Shown here: positions 24,533-31,869 of the stretch, piece after piece
Layout of the letters: each line of letters begins with the position of its first letter
How positions within the stretch are numbered: the first letter of the stretch is position 1
Assembly (NCBI GenBank): GCA_017480485.1
Contig: JAFVAN010000027.1
Coordinates: forward strand, 1 to 32,868
Length of the DNA stretch: 32,868 bases
From: Ruminococcus sp.
GTDB taxonomy: Bacteria; Bacillota_A; Clostridia; Oscillospirales; Ruminococcaceae
Reading direction: 5' to 3'
The notes under the pieces: model-generated
What the model saw: only the letters and a program-made list of their open reading frames with translations
Databases searched by the model: none
What the model was told of the DNA's origin: nothing
Position numbers and translations under genes: made by a program

Positions 24533-25690
24533 ATGATAATCTATAACGCCAAGATATTTACGCAGAACGGGGAGCGGCAGGTCATCGAGAACGGCTACGT
24601 GCGCTTCGAGGAGGGAAGGATAACCGAGATCGGCGCGGGAGCGCCCGAGCTTTCGGGCGAGTGCTTCGATGCCGAGGGCAAGGCACTTTACCCCGGGTTC
24701 ATCGACATCCATACCCACCTGGGCCTGACTACGGGCGGCACAGGGGCCGAGGGCGAGGACTTCAACGAGGAGAGCGAGCCCGTCTCCGCCAAGCTGCATA
24801 TTCTGGACGGCATCAACCCGCTGGATGTGAGCTTCTCGAAGGCCCGCGAGGCGGGCGTTACGGCAGTGGTGGTCTCTCCCGGGTCCATGAACCCCGTGGC
24901 GGGAGATATCTGCGCCATCTCCACCAACGGCAGGCGCATCGACAAGATGCTGCTTAGGAAGGTGGGCATGAAGTTCGCCCTTGGCGAGAACCCGAAAATG
25001 ACCTATATGGACCGCAGCGAGACCCCCTGCACCCGCATGGCCATCGCCGCCATGATACGCGAGGCCCTTGCAAAGGCCCTGCGCTACCGCGACGACAAGC
25101 AGCGGGCCGAGACCGAGGGTGAGGACAGCCCTGAGCTGGATATGCAGAGCGAGGCCCTGCTGCCTCTGCTGGAGGGCAAGCTCAAGGCCCACTTCCACTG
25201 CCATCGTGCAGACGACATCTTCACGGCGGTGCGCATCGCCAAGGAGTTCGGCCTTGACTACCTGCTCATCCACTGCACCGATGGGCACCTTATTGCCGAC
25301 GAGCTGGCCGCCGAGGGGGCGGGAGCCGTGGTGGGACCCATCATGTGCGACGCCTGCAAGCCGGAGCTTGCCAACATCACTCCCGCCAACGCCGCGGCCC
25401 TCGACCGCGCAGGGGTGCGGGTGGCCATATGCACCGACCACTCGGAGATACCCATCGAGTACCTTCCCATAAGCGTGGGGGTCTGCATGAAGCACGGCCT
25501 GCCCTTCGGGCGGGCGCTGGATGCCGTGACCATCACCGCCGCAGAGCTGGCAGGCATCGAGGACCTTGTGGGCTCTCTCGAGGTCGGCAAGCGGGCGGAT
25601 ATGGTGCTCTTTGCGGCAGGGGAGAACCCCTTTGAGGTAATGAGCTCCCCTGCGGCTGTGTGGATAGCGGGAGATCAGGTCGTTCTATAA
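24533..25690 (+). CDS. Metal-dependent amidohydrolase (imidazolonepropionase-like)
   Basis: 385 residues of the amidohydrolase superfamily. The beta-barrel metal ligands are visible: DIHTHLG (HxH), a HFHCHRADD His, an IHCTDGH His and the late Asp in CTDHSE. The small beta-sandwich at the ends (MIIYNAKIFT; GKRADMVLFA) is typical. The family hydrolyses C-N bonds of cyclic or amide substrates; this branch is related to imidazolonepropionases and to dipeptidases, but no hut genes are near, so the substrate is open. It is cytoplasmic and monocistronic. I chose ATG 24533 over the in-frame TTG at 24515. Confidence 0.87.
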   Translation: MIIYNAKIFTQNGERQVIENGYVRFEEGRITEIGAGAPELSGECFDAEGKALYPGFIDIHTHLGLTTGGTGAEGEDFNEESEPVSAKLHILDGINPLDVSFSKAREAGVTAVVVSPGSMNPVAGDICAISTNGRRIDKMLLRKVGMKFALGENPKMTYMDRSETPCTRMAIAAMIREALAKALRYRDDKQRAETEGEDSPELDMQSEALLPLLEGKLKAHFHCHRADDIFTAVRIAKEFGLDYLLIHCTDGHLIADELAAEGAGAVVGPIMCDACKPELANITPANAAALDRAGVRVAICTDHSEIPIEYLPISVGVCMKHGLPFGRALDAVTITAAELAGIEDLVGSLEVGKRADMVLFAAGENPFEVMSSPAAVWIAGDQVVL

Positions 25691-25691
25691 A

Positions 25692-25757
25692 AAGTGAATA
25701 ACGAATAATGAATAATGAATAGTTAAGGTATCGCCTTCGGCGATGTCTTAAAATTTC
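25692..25757. repeat. Half copy of the AATAATG array element
   Basis: AATAACG/AATAATG heptamers start two bases after the amidohydrolase stop, then GTTAAGGT, the hairpin ATCGCC-TTC-GGCGAT (25730-25744) and TCTTAAAATTT. This matches, inverted, the right half of 13495-13637. Confidence 0.85.
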
Positions 25758-25762
25758 AGCAA

Positions 25763-25799
25763 AACAGCCACCCGGGGCGGGGAGCCTCGGGCGGCTGTT
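25763..25799 (+). terminator. Probable terminator of the amidohydrolase gene
   Basis: Stem AACAGCC...GGCTGTT with an inner CCCGGGG/CTCGGG pairing and GTTTATT after it. The T-run is weak. The region from 25800 to 25923 holds nothing I recognise. Confidence 0.6.
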
Positions 25800-25923
25800 G
25801 TTTATTATGACGAAGGGCTTTTTCGGCGGCCTCCGGCGGGAGATTTTTGTTGTGGGTTTTAAATGGTTTTCGGCATCGGGACAGCCTTTGGCTTTGACAA
25901 AATGCACAAAGTCGAGCTCCAGC

Positions 25924-25972
25924 TTTGGCCCTTTTCCGGGATTTGACTTTTGGCCCTTCTCCGCGTTATAAT
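25924..25972 (+). promoter_or_regulatory. Promoter of the ECF S component with a 15-bp direct repeat
   Basis: TTGACT at 25943-25948 and TATAAT at 25967-25972 (spacer 18; TTATAA gives 17). TTTGGCCCTTTTCCG (25924-25938) and TTTGGCCCTTCTCCG (25949-25963) bracket the -35, period 25, so a regulator may bind here. The leader is only about 25 bases, too short for a riboswitch. Confidence 0.7.
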
Positions 25973-26002
25973 TCGGATAACAACACAAGGGAGGCTTTTG
26001 TT

Positions 26003-26518
26003 ATGACCAATATCAAAACGCGCAGGCTCGCGCTGGCGGGGCTGTTCTGCGCTCTAATCTATGTCTTTACCGCCTTCGTCCACATCCCTACGGGGCTGGG
26101 CTATACCCACGCCGGGGATGGCTTCATCTATCTTGTGGCCTCGGTGCTGCCTGCGCCGTTGGCGGCTGCCGCAGGGGCGGTGGGCGCGGGCCTCGCAGAC
26201 GTCAGCAGCGGCATGGCCATCTGGCTGCCCGCAACGCTGGTGCTAAAGGCCCTGACGGCCCTGTGCTTCACCTCAAAGAACGAAATGATCATCTGCCGCA
26301 GGAACCTGCTGGCCCTGATACCCGCCCTGCTGCTGAATGTCTTTGGCTACAGCTTTTACGAGGCGGCCATCATGACTAAGGGCTCCCTTGGGGCGGCCTT
26401 CGGTTCAGCCATCGCTCAGGCACCCTTCTACACGATACAGACCCTGATAGGTGCCGCCATATACCTGACCCTCGGCAGGACACTGGCGCCCTTTATCCGC
26501 CGCAGCCTGCGGGCCTGA
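26003..26518 (+). CDS. ECF transporter S component (TIGR04002-like)
   Basis: 171 residues, five to six hydrophobic segments. The opening (RRLALAGLFCALIYVFTAFVHIP), the short GDGFIYLVASVLP segment and the GAVGAGLADVSSG motif are those of vitamin-type S components; the overall form recalls the TIGR04002 family found in Clostridia. It should bind a vitamin or related small molecule and share the EcfAAT module encoded elsewhere. The substrate is not known. I chose ATG 26003 after AAGGGAGG (25987-25994); the longer frame begins in the promoter. It converges on the amidase gene, eight bases away. Confidence 0.87.
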   Translation: MTNIKTRRLALAGLFCALIYVFTAFVHIPTGLGYTHAGDGFIYLVASVLPAPLAAAAGAVGAGLADVSSGMAIWLPATLVLKALTALCFTSKNEMIICRRNLLALIPALLLNVFGYSFYEAAIMTKGSLGAAFGSAIAQAPFYTIQTLIGAAIYLTLGRTLAPFIRRSLRA

Positions 26519-26526
26519 GGGAAAGC

Positions 26527-27243
26527 TCAGGGATCGATGCCCTTGATGATGCCGAGGGAAACGCAGAAGGCCACCTGCTGCTGATACTCGGCGGTTTCGA
26601 GCCTTGCGGCCTCCTCGGGGTTAGAGAGAAAGCCGCACTCCACCATCACCGCGGGGCACTCTGCGTTGTGGATGAGGTAGAGCTCGTCGCCCACGGGCTT
26701 CAGCTCCCGCTCGTTCTCGGGCTGCAGGCGGCCCGTTATCTGCCGACGGATGCTCTCGGCAAGGGCCTCGCTTTCGGGGTCGTCTGCCTTGTAGAACATC
26801 TGGGCCCCGTAATACTGTGGGTCCGTGAACTGGTTCTGGTGGATGGAAACAGCCGCAGCCGTATCGCCTCCGTTTATAAGCGCGAGGCGATTTTCCATGT
26901 CCGAGCGCTTCTGGGCCGCCAGGCCCTCTACGCCGCTGTCGTGGATGGACTCGTCCTTCTCCCGGGTGAGCACCGTGTTATAGCCCAGCACCCGCAGCAG
27001 GCCTCCGGCGCTTGTGGCGATGGAAAGATTAATGCCCTTCTCGGGCACGCCGTCCACCGAGACACAGCCCCCGTCAGCCCCGCCATGGCCCGCGTCCAGC
27101 ACGATCACGGGGCCGTCGTTCATTATAAGCTCCGCAGTGGTCTGTACGGCCCGGCGCTCCCGGCTCTCCCTGCCGGCCCCCGCCAACGCCGCCAGCATCA
27201 CCGCCGTGCACAAAAACACCGTAAGCTTGAACCTCATATCCAT
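26527..27243 (-). CDS. N-acetylmuramoyl-L-alanine amidase, CwlD-like
   Basis: 238 residues: a signal anchor at about residues 5-24 and one Amidase_3 domain. The zinc ligands are in VLDAGHGGADGG (His), VPEKGINL (Glu) and SIHQN (His), with the catalytic Glu in VECGFLSNP. Size and layout match Bacillus CwlD, which acts on spore cortex during muramic-lactam formation; a vegetative amidase role is also possible. There are no separate wall-binding domains. The ATG at 27243 follows AAAGGGTGATAGG; a second Met lies at codon 3. Confidence 0.87.
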   Translation of the reverse strand: MDMRFKLTVFLCTAVMLAALAGAGRESRERRAVQTTAELIMNDGPVIVLDAGHGGADGGCVSVDGVPEKGINLSIATSAGGLLRVLGYNTVLTREKDESIHDSGVEGLAAQKRSDMENRLALINGGDTAAAVSIHQNQFTDPQYYGAQMFYKADDPESEALAESIRRQITGRLQPENERELKPVGDELYLIHNAECPAVMVECGFLSNPEEAARLETAEYQQQVAFCVSLGIIKGIDP

Positions 27244-27334
27244 TATCCTATCACCCTTTCAGAAAATACAGGCTGAGTTGTCCTTGTTGGATTATATGAG
27301 GCGGGCAGGGGAAAAATGACGGGGCGCGTTTCCG

Positions 27335-27381
27335 GCAAAAAAGATATCCCACCCCGCGGGGGGGTGGGATATCTTTTTTGC
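27335..27381 (-). terminator. Perfect 21-bp inverted repeat, terminator of the VOC gene
   Basis: Arms 27335-27355 and 27361-27381 are perfectly complementary; the outer part is GCAAAAAAGATATCCC, so a T-run ends the stem on either strand. It lies 40 bases after the VOC gene. Confidence 0.85.
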
Positions 27382-27422
27382 ATACTCCCTTTTTACAAAT
27401 GTGTTCCTAAGACAAATCAGAT

Positions 27423-27833
27423 TTATGAATCCTTTTCTTCGTAGGGCTTATCCCACGAACCAATCTCAATCAGATTACCTTCTGGGTCAGCAATATAACA
27501 AGTTCTTTGTCCCCAAGGCTCAAGCTCCGGCTCAAGTACAGGCGTAGCTCCGTTTTCCACAGCTTTTTTGAACGCAGTATCGACCTCATCAAATGTATCA
27601 ACATAAAGAGCCAATTCAAAATGTCCGTTCAATCCCTTAATATAGTCATATCTGCGGTTTGTCATCTTTTCAAAGTCGTTTCTTCCATATAACAGAAACA
27701 AAGTGCCGTCTTTCACAAGATAAACGTTTGATGTATCCTCTGTTTCTTTAATCTCAAAGCCGAGTACATCTCTGTAAAACCGAATCATTTTAGCCATATC
27801 CTCAACAAGCAATCCAAAACCGTCCAATCTCAT
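27423..27833 (-). CDS. VOC-superfamily (glyoxalase/bleomycin-resistance fold) protein
   Basis: 136 residues with two beta-alpha-beta-beta-beta modules: MRLDGFGLLVEDMAKMIRFYRDVLGFE at the start and HFELALYVDTFDEVDTAFKKAVENGA...GQRTCYIADPEGNLIEIGSW at the end. This is the vicinal-oxygen-chelate fold. The second-module Glu of NLIEI and His near HFEL are possible metal ligands, but the first-module ligand is unclear. The function could be lactoylglutathione-type lyase, antibiotic binding or something else. The gene is more AT-rich than its neighbours, which suggests acquisition by transfer. AGGAGG precedes the ATG. Confidence 0.86.
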   Translation of the reverse strand: MRLDGFGLLVEDMAKMIRFYRDVLGFEIKETEDTSNVYLVKDGTLFLLYGRNDFEKMTNRRYDYIKGLNGHFELALYVDTFDEVDTAFKKAVENGATPVLEPELEPWGQRTCYIADPEGNLIEIGSWDKPYEEKDS

Positions 27834-27871
27834 AAGCTACCTCCTGTAAATTCTGATTTATCGTAATAACG

Positions 27872-27900
27872 ATTATAGCATACTATCTGTGTCCTGTCAA
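27872..27900 (-). promoter_or_regulatory. Promoter of the VOC gene
   Basis: On the minus strand TTGACA (27900-27895) and TATAAT (27877-27872), spacer 17. Confidence 0.92.
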
Positions 27901-28058
27901 ACATAACACGAAGAGATCTTCGTTGCCGAGTGCCGAAAGTCTCTGCTAATAAAACATTATCTCTCATCCCTGCGGGGAGCGAGATAGTTTTTTGATCTGA
28001 ACCTTTCACGCACGGAAATCAATTTTAAAAGTCTTGCTCTGATCGCAGTATTTATTAG

Positions 28059-28168
28059 GCCGAAAGAGGGTATTCCACCGCCGTCGGCGGGGGAATACCC
28101 TCTTTCGGCATCCGCAATTTTGCCGCTCTGCGGCAAAATTGCATAAACAAATAATGAAAAATGATTTC
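28059..28168. repeat. Long perfect hairpin plus small hairpin repeat, copy 2
   Basis: Arms of 18 bases (28059-28076 and 28092-28109) close over an inner CCGCCG-T-CGGCGG. Directly after, GCAATTTTGCCGC-TCT-GCGGCAAAATTGC (28114-28142) and ATAAACAAATAATGAAAAATGATTTC repeat the element at 10325-10371. From 27901 to 28058 only a weak hairpin (about 27960-27990) is visible. Confidence 0.8.
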
Positions 28169-28190
28169 CGCGTCGTTCGCGGGGGCAGAG

Positions 28191-28219
28191 TTGCAAAATT
28201 CCTTACGATGTGCTATAAT
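28191..28219 (+). promoter_or_regulatory. Promoter of rimM-trmD
   Basis: TTGCAA at 28191-28196 and TATAAT at 28214-28219, spacer 17. Confidence 0.8.
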
Positions 28220-28263
28220 CATTATAACACAAGCGCGGCCTGCGCGGAAAAGGAGAAACAGGT

Positions 28264-28764
28264 TTGAAAAGATTTCTTGAGATAGGGAAGATAGTCTCGG
28301 CGTTCGGGCTCAGGGGCGAGGTCAAGGTCCAGCCTTGGTGCGATTCCCCGGACTTCCTCTGCGAGTTCGATACGCTGTATTACAAGAGCGGCACTCCCGT
28401 GAGCATAGAGCGGGCAAGGGTGCAGAAAAATATAGTCATCATGAAGCTTGAGGGCACCGACACCGTTGAGGGGGCCCAGGCCCTGCGGGGGCGGGTGCTC
28501 TATATGGACCGGGAGGACGTGGAGCTTGAGGAGGGCGCCTACTTCGTTCAGGACCTCATCGGCCTGGAGGTGAGGGACGCCGCCACGGACCGGCTCTACG
28601 GCACCATCACCGAGGTGAGCGAGACGGGCGCCAACGATGTCTACCACATCAAGGCCCCCGACGGCAGGATGCTTTACATCCCCGCCATCCCCGACGTTGT
28701 GAAGGAAACGGACATCGAGGGCGGGCGGATGCTCATAATCCCGCTGGACGGCCTCTTTGACTGA
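28264..28764 (+). CDS. rimM: Ribosome maturation factor RimM
   Basis: 166 residues with the RimM barrel (LEIGKIVSAFGLRGEVKVQPW) and the PRC-barrel part (DLIGLEVRD...NDVYHIKAPDGRMLYIPAIPDVV). It helps mature the 30S head by binding S19 and 16S rRNA. The start codon is TTG; AAAAGGAG lies about nine bases before and no ATG fits. trmD follows after 12 bases, the usual pairing, but rpsP and rplS, often in the same operon, are absent here. Confidence 0.94.
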   Translation: MKRFLEIGKIVSAFGLRGEVKVQPWCDSPDFLCEFDTLYYKSGTPVSIERARVQKNIVIMKLEGTDTVEGAQALRGRVLYMDREDVELEEGAYFVQDLIGLEVRDAATDRLYGTITEVSETGANDVYHIKAPDGRMLYIPAIPDVVKETDIEGGRMLIIPLDGLFD

Positions 28765-28776
28765 CGGAGGGCCGAC

Positions 28777-29526
28777 ATGAGATTTGATATCGCCACCCTC
28801 TTTCCCGATATGATGGAAAACTACCTGTCCCAAAGCATCGTGGGGCGGGCCAGAGCTCGGGAGCTCTTCACCTGCGAGTGCCACAACATCCGGGACTACA
28901 CCCTTGACAAGCACCGCCGCGTTGACGACACCCCCTACAGCGAGCGCCAAGGGATGCTGATGCAGTGCGAGCCCATTTACCGCTGCTGGCAGGCGGTCTG
29001 CAATATGACCCGCAGCCAGCCCTATGTCATCTATATGTCCCCTCAGGGCAGGACCCTGACCCAGAAAAAGTGCATCGAGCTGTCGCAGAGGAAGCATATC
29101 TTCATCCTCTGCGGCCACTACGAGGGAATAGACGCCCGCATAACGGACAAGATAGTTGACGAGGAGATCTCCATCGGGGACTATGTGCTGACCGGGGGCG
29201 AGCTGCCGGCGCTGGTGCTCATAGACAGCGTTGTCAGGATGCTGGAGGGCGTGCTCTCGGACCCCGACTGCTACGAGGACGAGAGCCACTATTCCGGCCT
29301 GCTGGAATATCCCCAGTACACAAGGCCCGAGGTCTGGCAGGGAGAGCAGGTGCCTCCCGTGCTGCTTTCGGGACACCACGCAAACATCCTGAAATGGCGT
29401 CGGGAGCAGGCCCTTATCCAGACCGCCCGCAAACGCCCCGATATGCTCAGGGACTATCCCTTAAGCGATGAGGATTTGTCTATTATTACTAAGGCCGTGG
29501 ACAATTTTGACAAAGGAAAAGCCTGA
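28777..29526 (+). CDS. trmD: tRNA (guanine-37-N1)-methyltransferase
   Basis: 249 residues, SPOUT-class methyltransferase that adds m1G37 to prevent frameshifting. The knot motifs are clear: IYMSPQGRTL, LCGHYEGIDARI and EISIGDYVLTGGELPALV, with the C-terminal SGHHANI loop. Start ATG 28777 follows GGAGGG and is 12 bases after rimM. There is no obvious terminator; the 180 bases to the next promoter hold nothing recognisable. Confidence 0.97.
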   Translation: MRFDIATLFPDMMENYLSQSIVGRARARELFTCECHNIRDYTLDKHRRVDDTPYSERQGMLMQCEPIYRCWQAVCNMTRSQPYVIYMSPQGRTLTQKKCIELSQRKHIFILCGHYEGIDARITDKIVDEEISIGDYVLTGGELPALVLIDSVVRMLEGVLSDPDCYEDESHYSGLLEYPQYTRPEVWQGEQVPPVLLSGHHANILKWRREQALIQTARKRPDMLRDYPLSDEDLSIITKAVDNFDKGKA

Positions 29527-29689
29527 TTTTGGGCCATTTGCTATAAAATGTTAAGTGATTTTGTACAACTTGTCACAATATCCCACCCGTTGTTGCGCAA
29601 TGTGTACAAGAGTCAACATATCTTAAACGAGTGAAATAGTCGATTTGACAAAAAATTGATGAATTTTGTGTGTTTGGTCATTATTTGCG

Positions 29690-29718
29690 TTGACGTTTAG
29701 AGACCCTTCTTGTATAAT
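29690..29718 (+). promoter_or_regulatory. ptsH promoter
   Basis: TTGACG at 29690-29695 and TATAAT at 29713-29718, spacer 17. Confidence 0.9.
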
Positions 29719-29800
29719 ATAAAGTATAGAAGATATGAAAGGTCTTATTATCCGCGCGGCTTTTGCGGGGCGGAAAATTTGATGAATGGAGAGATCAATT

Positions 29801-30073
29801 ATGTTCGTAAAAGACGTTGTAGTTCAGAATCAGGTTGGGCTTCACGCTCGTCCTGCAACATTCTTCATCCAGAAGGCTAACGAATTCAAGTCCTCTATCT
29901 GGATCGAGAAGGAAGAGAGAAGAGTAAACGCTAAGAGCCTTCTTGGTATCCTTTCTCTCGGCATCGTAGGCGGCACCACCATCAGGATCATTGCTGACGG
30001 CTCTGACGAGCAGGCAGCCGTTGAGGGTCTTGTAGAGCTGGTAGACAGCGGTTTTTCCGAGGACGCAAGATAA
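29801..30073 (+). CDS. ptsH: Phosphocarrier protein HPr
   Basis: 90 residues. His15 (GLHARPAT), phosphorylated by enzyme I, and Ser46 (AKSLLGIL), the HPr kinase site used in catabolite control of Firmicutes, are at their canonical positions. I chose ATG 29801 after GGAGAGA; the ATG at 29786 lies upstream of that site. ptsI is not adjacent, so the gene stands alone, as in many Clostridia where HPr may serve mainly as a regulator. Codon use appears tuned for high expression. Confidence 0.95.
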   Translation: MFVKDVVVQNQVGLHARPATFFIQKANEFKSSIWIEKEERRVNAKSLLGILSLGIVGGTTIRIIADGSDEQAAVEGLVELVDSGFSEDAR

Positions 30074-30103
30074 TCACCGCCGCAACATCAATATAAATTA
30101 TGG

Positions 30104-30138
30104 CACGGTCAGGGCAAGAGTCCTGGCTGTGTTTTTTT
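30104..30138 (+). terminator. ptsH terminator
   Basis: Stem CACGGTCAGG...CCTGGCTGTG with two wobble pairs and seven T. Confidence 0.88.
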
Positions 30139-30207
30139 GTGTGCAGGTCTGAGATAAATGTAAAACAAAAGAATACACATCATAAATCCATTAACCGTGC
30201 CACCGTA

Positions 30208-30314
30208 TCGCGAGGGAGCCCCTTGTTATCACACCATAGTGAGGCGGCTTGCCGCCGCTCACGCGACCTGCGCCGCCCGCGCCCGGGACGCGACTTGCGC
30301 CGCCCGCGTTAGCA
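30208..30314. repeat. Inverted copy of the 80-bp repeat
   Basis: CGCGAGGGAGC...GTGAGGCGGCTTGCCGCCGCTCACGCGACCTGCGCCG... matches, in reverse complement, the units at 10099-10254. Its last part (CGACCTGCGCCGCCCGCG, then CGACTTGCGCCGCCCGCG) is duplicated. It ends just before the kinase promoter. Confidence 0.8.
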
Positions 30315-30319
30315 CCTCC

Positions 30320-30348
30320 TTGACATCTCAGGGAGAAAAGTTTATAAT
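30320..30348 (+). promoter_or_regulatory. Promoter of the two-component system
   Basis: TTGACA at 30320-30325 and TATAAT at 30343-30348, spacer 17. Confidence 0.92.
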
Positions 30349-30391
30349 TATGCTATCCCGAGAACATCCCTAAAAACACAGAGGTGCTGCA

Positions 30392-31741
30392 ATGAACGGT
30401 CTGTTGGAGCGCATCAGCTTTCCGGTGCTGGTGCAGATTTTAATAGAATGCTGGAACGAGGTCTTTTTGCTGCTGCTGATATTGGTCATGCAGCTGGGCA
30501 AGCGCCGCGACAGGGCCAACGAGCTGGTGAGCAGAGTAAAGATACCCCTTACCAACGAGCTCATCATTTTCTATGGGGCCATCTTTTTCTATAACTTTTT
30601 TAATATAATCACCGTATCATACGGAGGCAGCGACGACGCCGGCGCCTATTATATCATGCGCGTCGGGGTGTTCTGCTATTATCTTATAGGCGCCTTCATG
30701 ACCGTGTTTTTTCTCGATGTCATCAAAAAATATATCGCCCGGGATAACGGGGACAGGGGTCTTGAGCGTGTCATCATCGGCTTTCAGCTGCTGGAGGTGC
30801 CGAACGTCCTGATGCTGCTGGCAACGCCCTTTACAGGGGCCCTCTATCACATCGACTCCACCAACGTATACCACCGGGCCTGGGGCTATTATGCGTGGCA
30901 GGGTATAACGATACTCACCTTCCTGTTCATCGGCGGCACAGCGCTTGTCTACAGAAAAAAGACCGACAGCTTTATCAAGCAGATAATAACGGTGGCTTCT
31001 GTGTTCCCCACGGTAGGCTTTCTGCTAAGCCTTTCGGCCTCGGGTTTTAATTTCAACAACATAATGGTCTCTGTCTCGGAGCTGCTGATGTTCATGCTCT
31101 ACGAGAAGAACAAGACTGACGTTACGCTGAAATACGGCCACGAGCTTGAAAAGGCCAAGACCGAGCTGGCGGAGGCGAGGCTGAGCCTTATGCAGGCCCA
31201 GATAAAGCCCCACTTTATAAACAACGCCCTGCTGGCGGTGCAGGAGGTCTGCTACACCGATCCCGAGCGGGCGGCGGAGCTTCTGGACCATTTTGCAAGG
31301 TATCTGAGGAACAACATCAACGCCACAAGCAGCAGCCTGCCCATCGAGCTTCGGGACGAGGTCCAAGCGGTGAAGGAGTACCTTGCCATCGAGTACGCCG
31401 ACACCAGCAAGAAATTTCAGTTTGAGTTCGACATACGCTGCGAGGGCTTCAAGGTGCCTGCCCTGAGCATCGAGCCTCTGGCGGAGAACGCCGTTAAGCA
31501 CGGCATCGACCGCTATTCCGAGGAGAGCAGGGTCATCCTCTCGTCCTTTGAGACCGAGGACGCCTACCACGCCCAGATACGGGACAACGGCGAGGGCTTT
31601 GCTATGAACTCGGAGACCCTTGGCAAGGGGGGCATCGGCCTGAAAAACACCGAGGAAAGGCTCAAAAAGCTCTGCGGCGGAAGCCTCGAGATAAGGCGCG
31701 AGGATGGCTGGACCGTGGCAGAATTGATAATCCCAAAATAA
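30392..31741 (+). CDS. Membrane sensor histidine kinase, LytS-like
   Basis: 449 residues. About six to seven hydrophobic segments fill residues 10-235, with little loop outside, so the signal is probably sensed in or near the membrane. A short coiled-coil follows, then the LytS-type phosphoacceptor region (QAQIKPHFINNALL, His274) and a HATPase domain with EPLAENAVKHGI, DNGEGF and GIGLKNTEERL. It autophosphorylates and passes phosphate to the regulator encoded 128 bases downstream. CAGAGGTG precedes the ATG. The gap to the regulator contains copy C of the two-hairpin element. Confidence 0.92.
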   Translation: MNGLLERISFPVLVQILIECWNEVFLLLLILVMQLGKRRDRANELVSRVKIPLTNELIIFYGAIFFYNFFNIITVSYGGSDDAGAYYIMRVGVFCYYLIGAFMTVFFLDVIKKYIARDNGDRGLERVIIGFQLLEVPNVLMLLATPFTGALYHIDSTNVYHRAWGYYAWQGITILTFLFIGGTALVYRKKTDSFIKQIITVASVFPTVGFLLSLSASGFNFNNIMVSVSELLMFMLYEKNKTDVTLKYGHELEKAKTELAEARLSLMQAQIKPHFINNALLAVQEVCYTDPERAAELLDHFARYLRNNINATSSSLPIELRDEVQAVKEYLAIEYADTSKKFQFEFDIRCEGFKVPALSIEPLAENAVKHGIDRYSEESRVILSSFETEDAYHAQIRDNGEGFAMNSETLGKGGIGLKNTEERLKKLCGGSLEIRREDGWTVAELIIPK

Positions 31742-31746
31742 AACTC

Positions 31747-31838
31747 GGCGGAAAAACGGTATCTGGAGTGTTTCCCCCCGTAGGGGGAGAATACCTTTTT
31801 CCACACCTCCCCGAGCCGCGTTAGCGGCGAGGGCTTAC
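31747..31838 (+). repeat. Two-hairpin intra-operon element, copy C (kinase-regulator gap)
   Basis: GGCGGAAAAACGGTATCTGG...CCCCC-CGTA-GGGGGAGAATACCTTTTTCCAC, then GAGCCGCG-TTA-GCGGCGAGGGCTTAC. It has the same order and orientation relative to transcription as copies A and B in the trp operon. Confidence 0.88.
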
Positions 31839-31869
31839 AAAAAGAGGAGAAAACAAAGGAGGCAGAAAT

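Noticed and set aside
24464..25495. 343-codon open frame opposite the amidohydrolase
   Set aside because: Antisense shadow; the plus-strand frame has full amidohydrolase metal motifs, promoter and start.
25973..26002. Possible riboswitch before the ECF S component
   Set aside because: Only about 25 bases separate the probable transcription start from the ATG.
28222..29379. 385-codon open frame opposite rimM-trmD
   Set aside because: It spans two real genes and their junction in antisense and has no recognisable domain.
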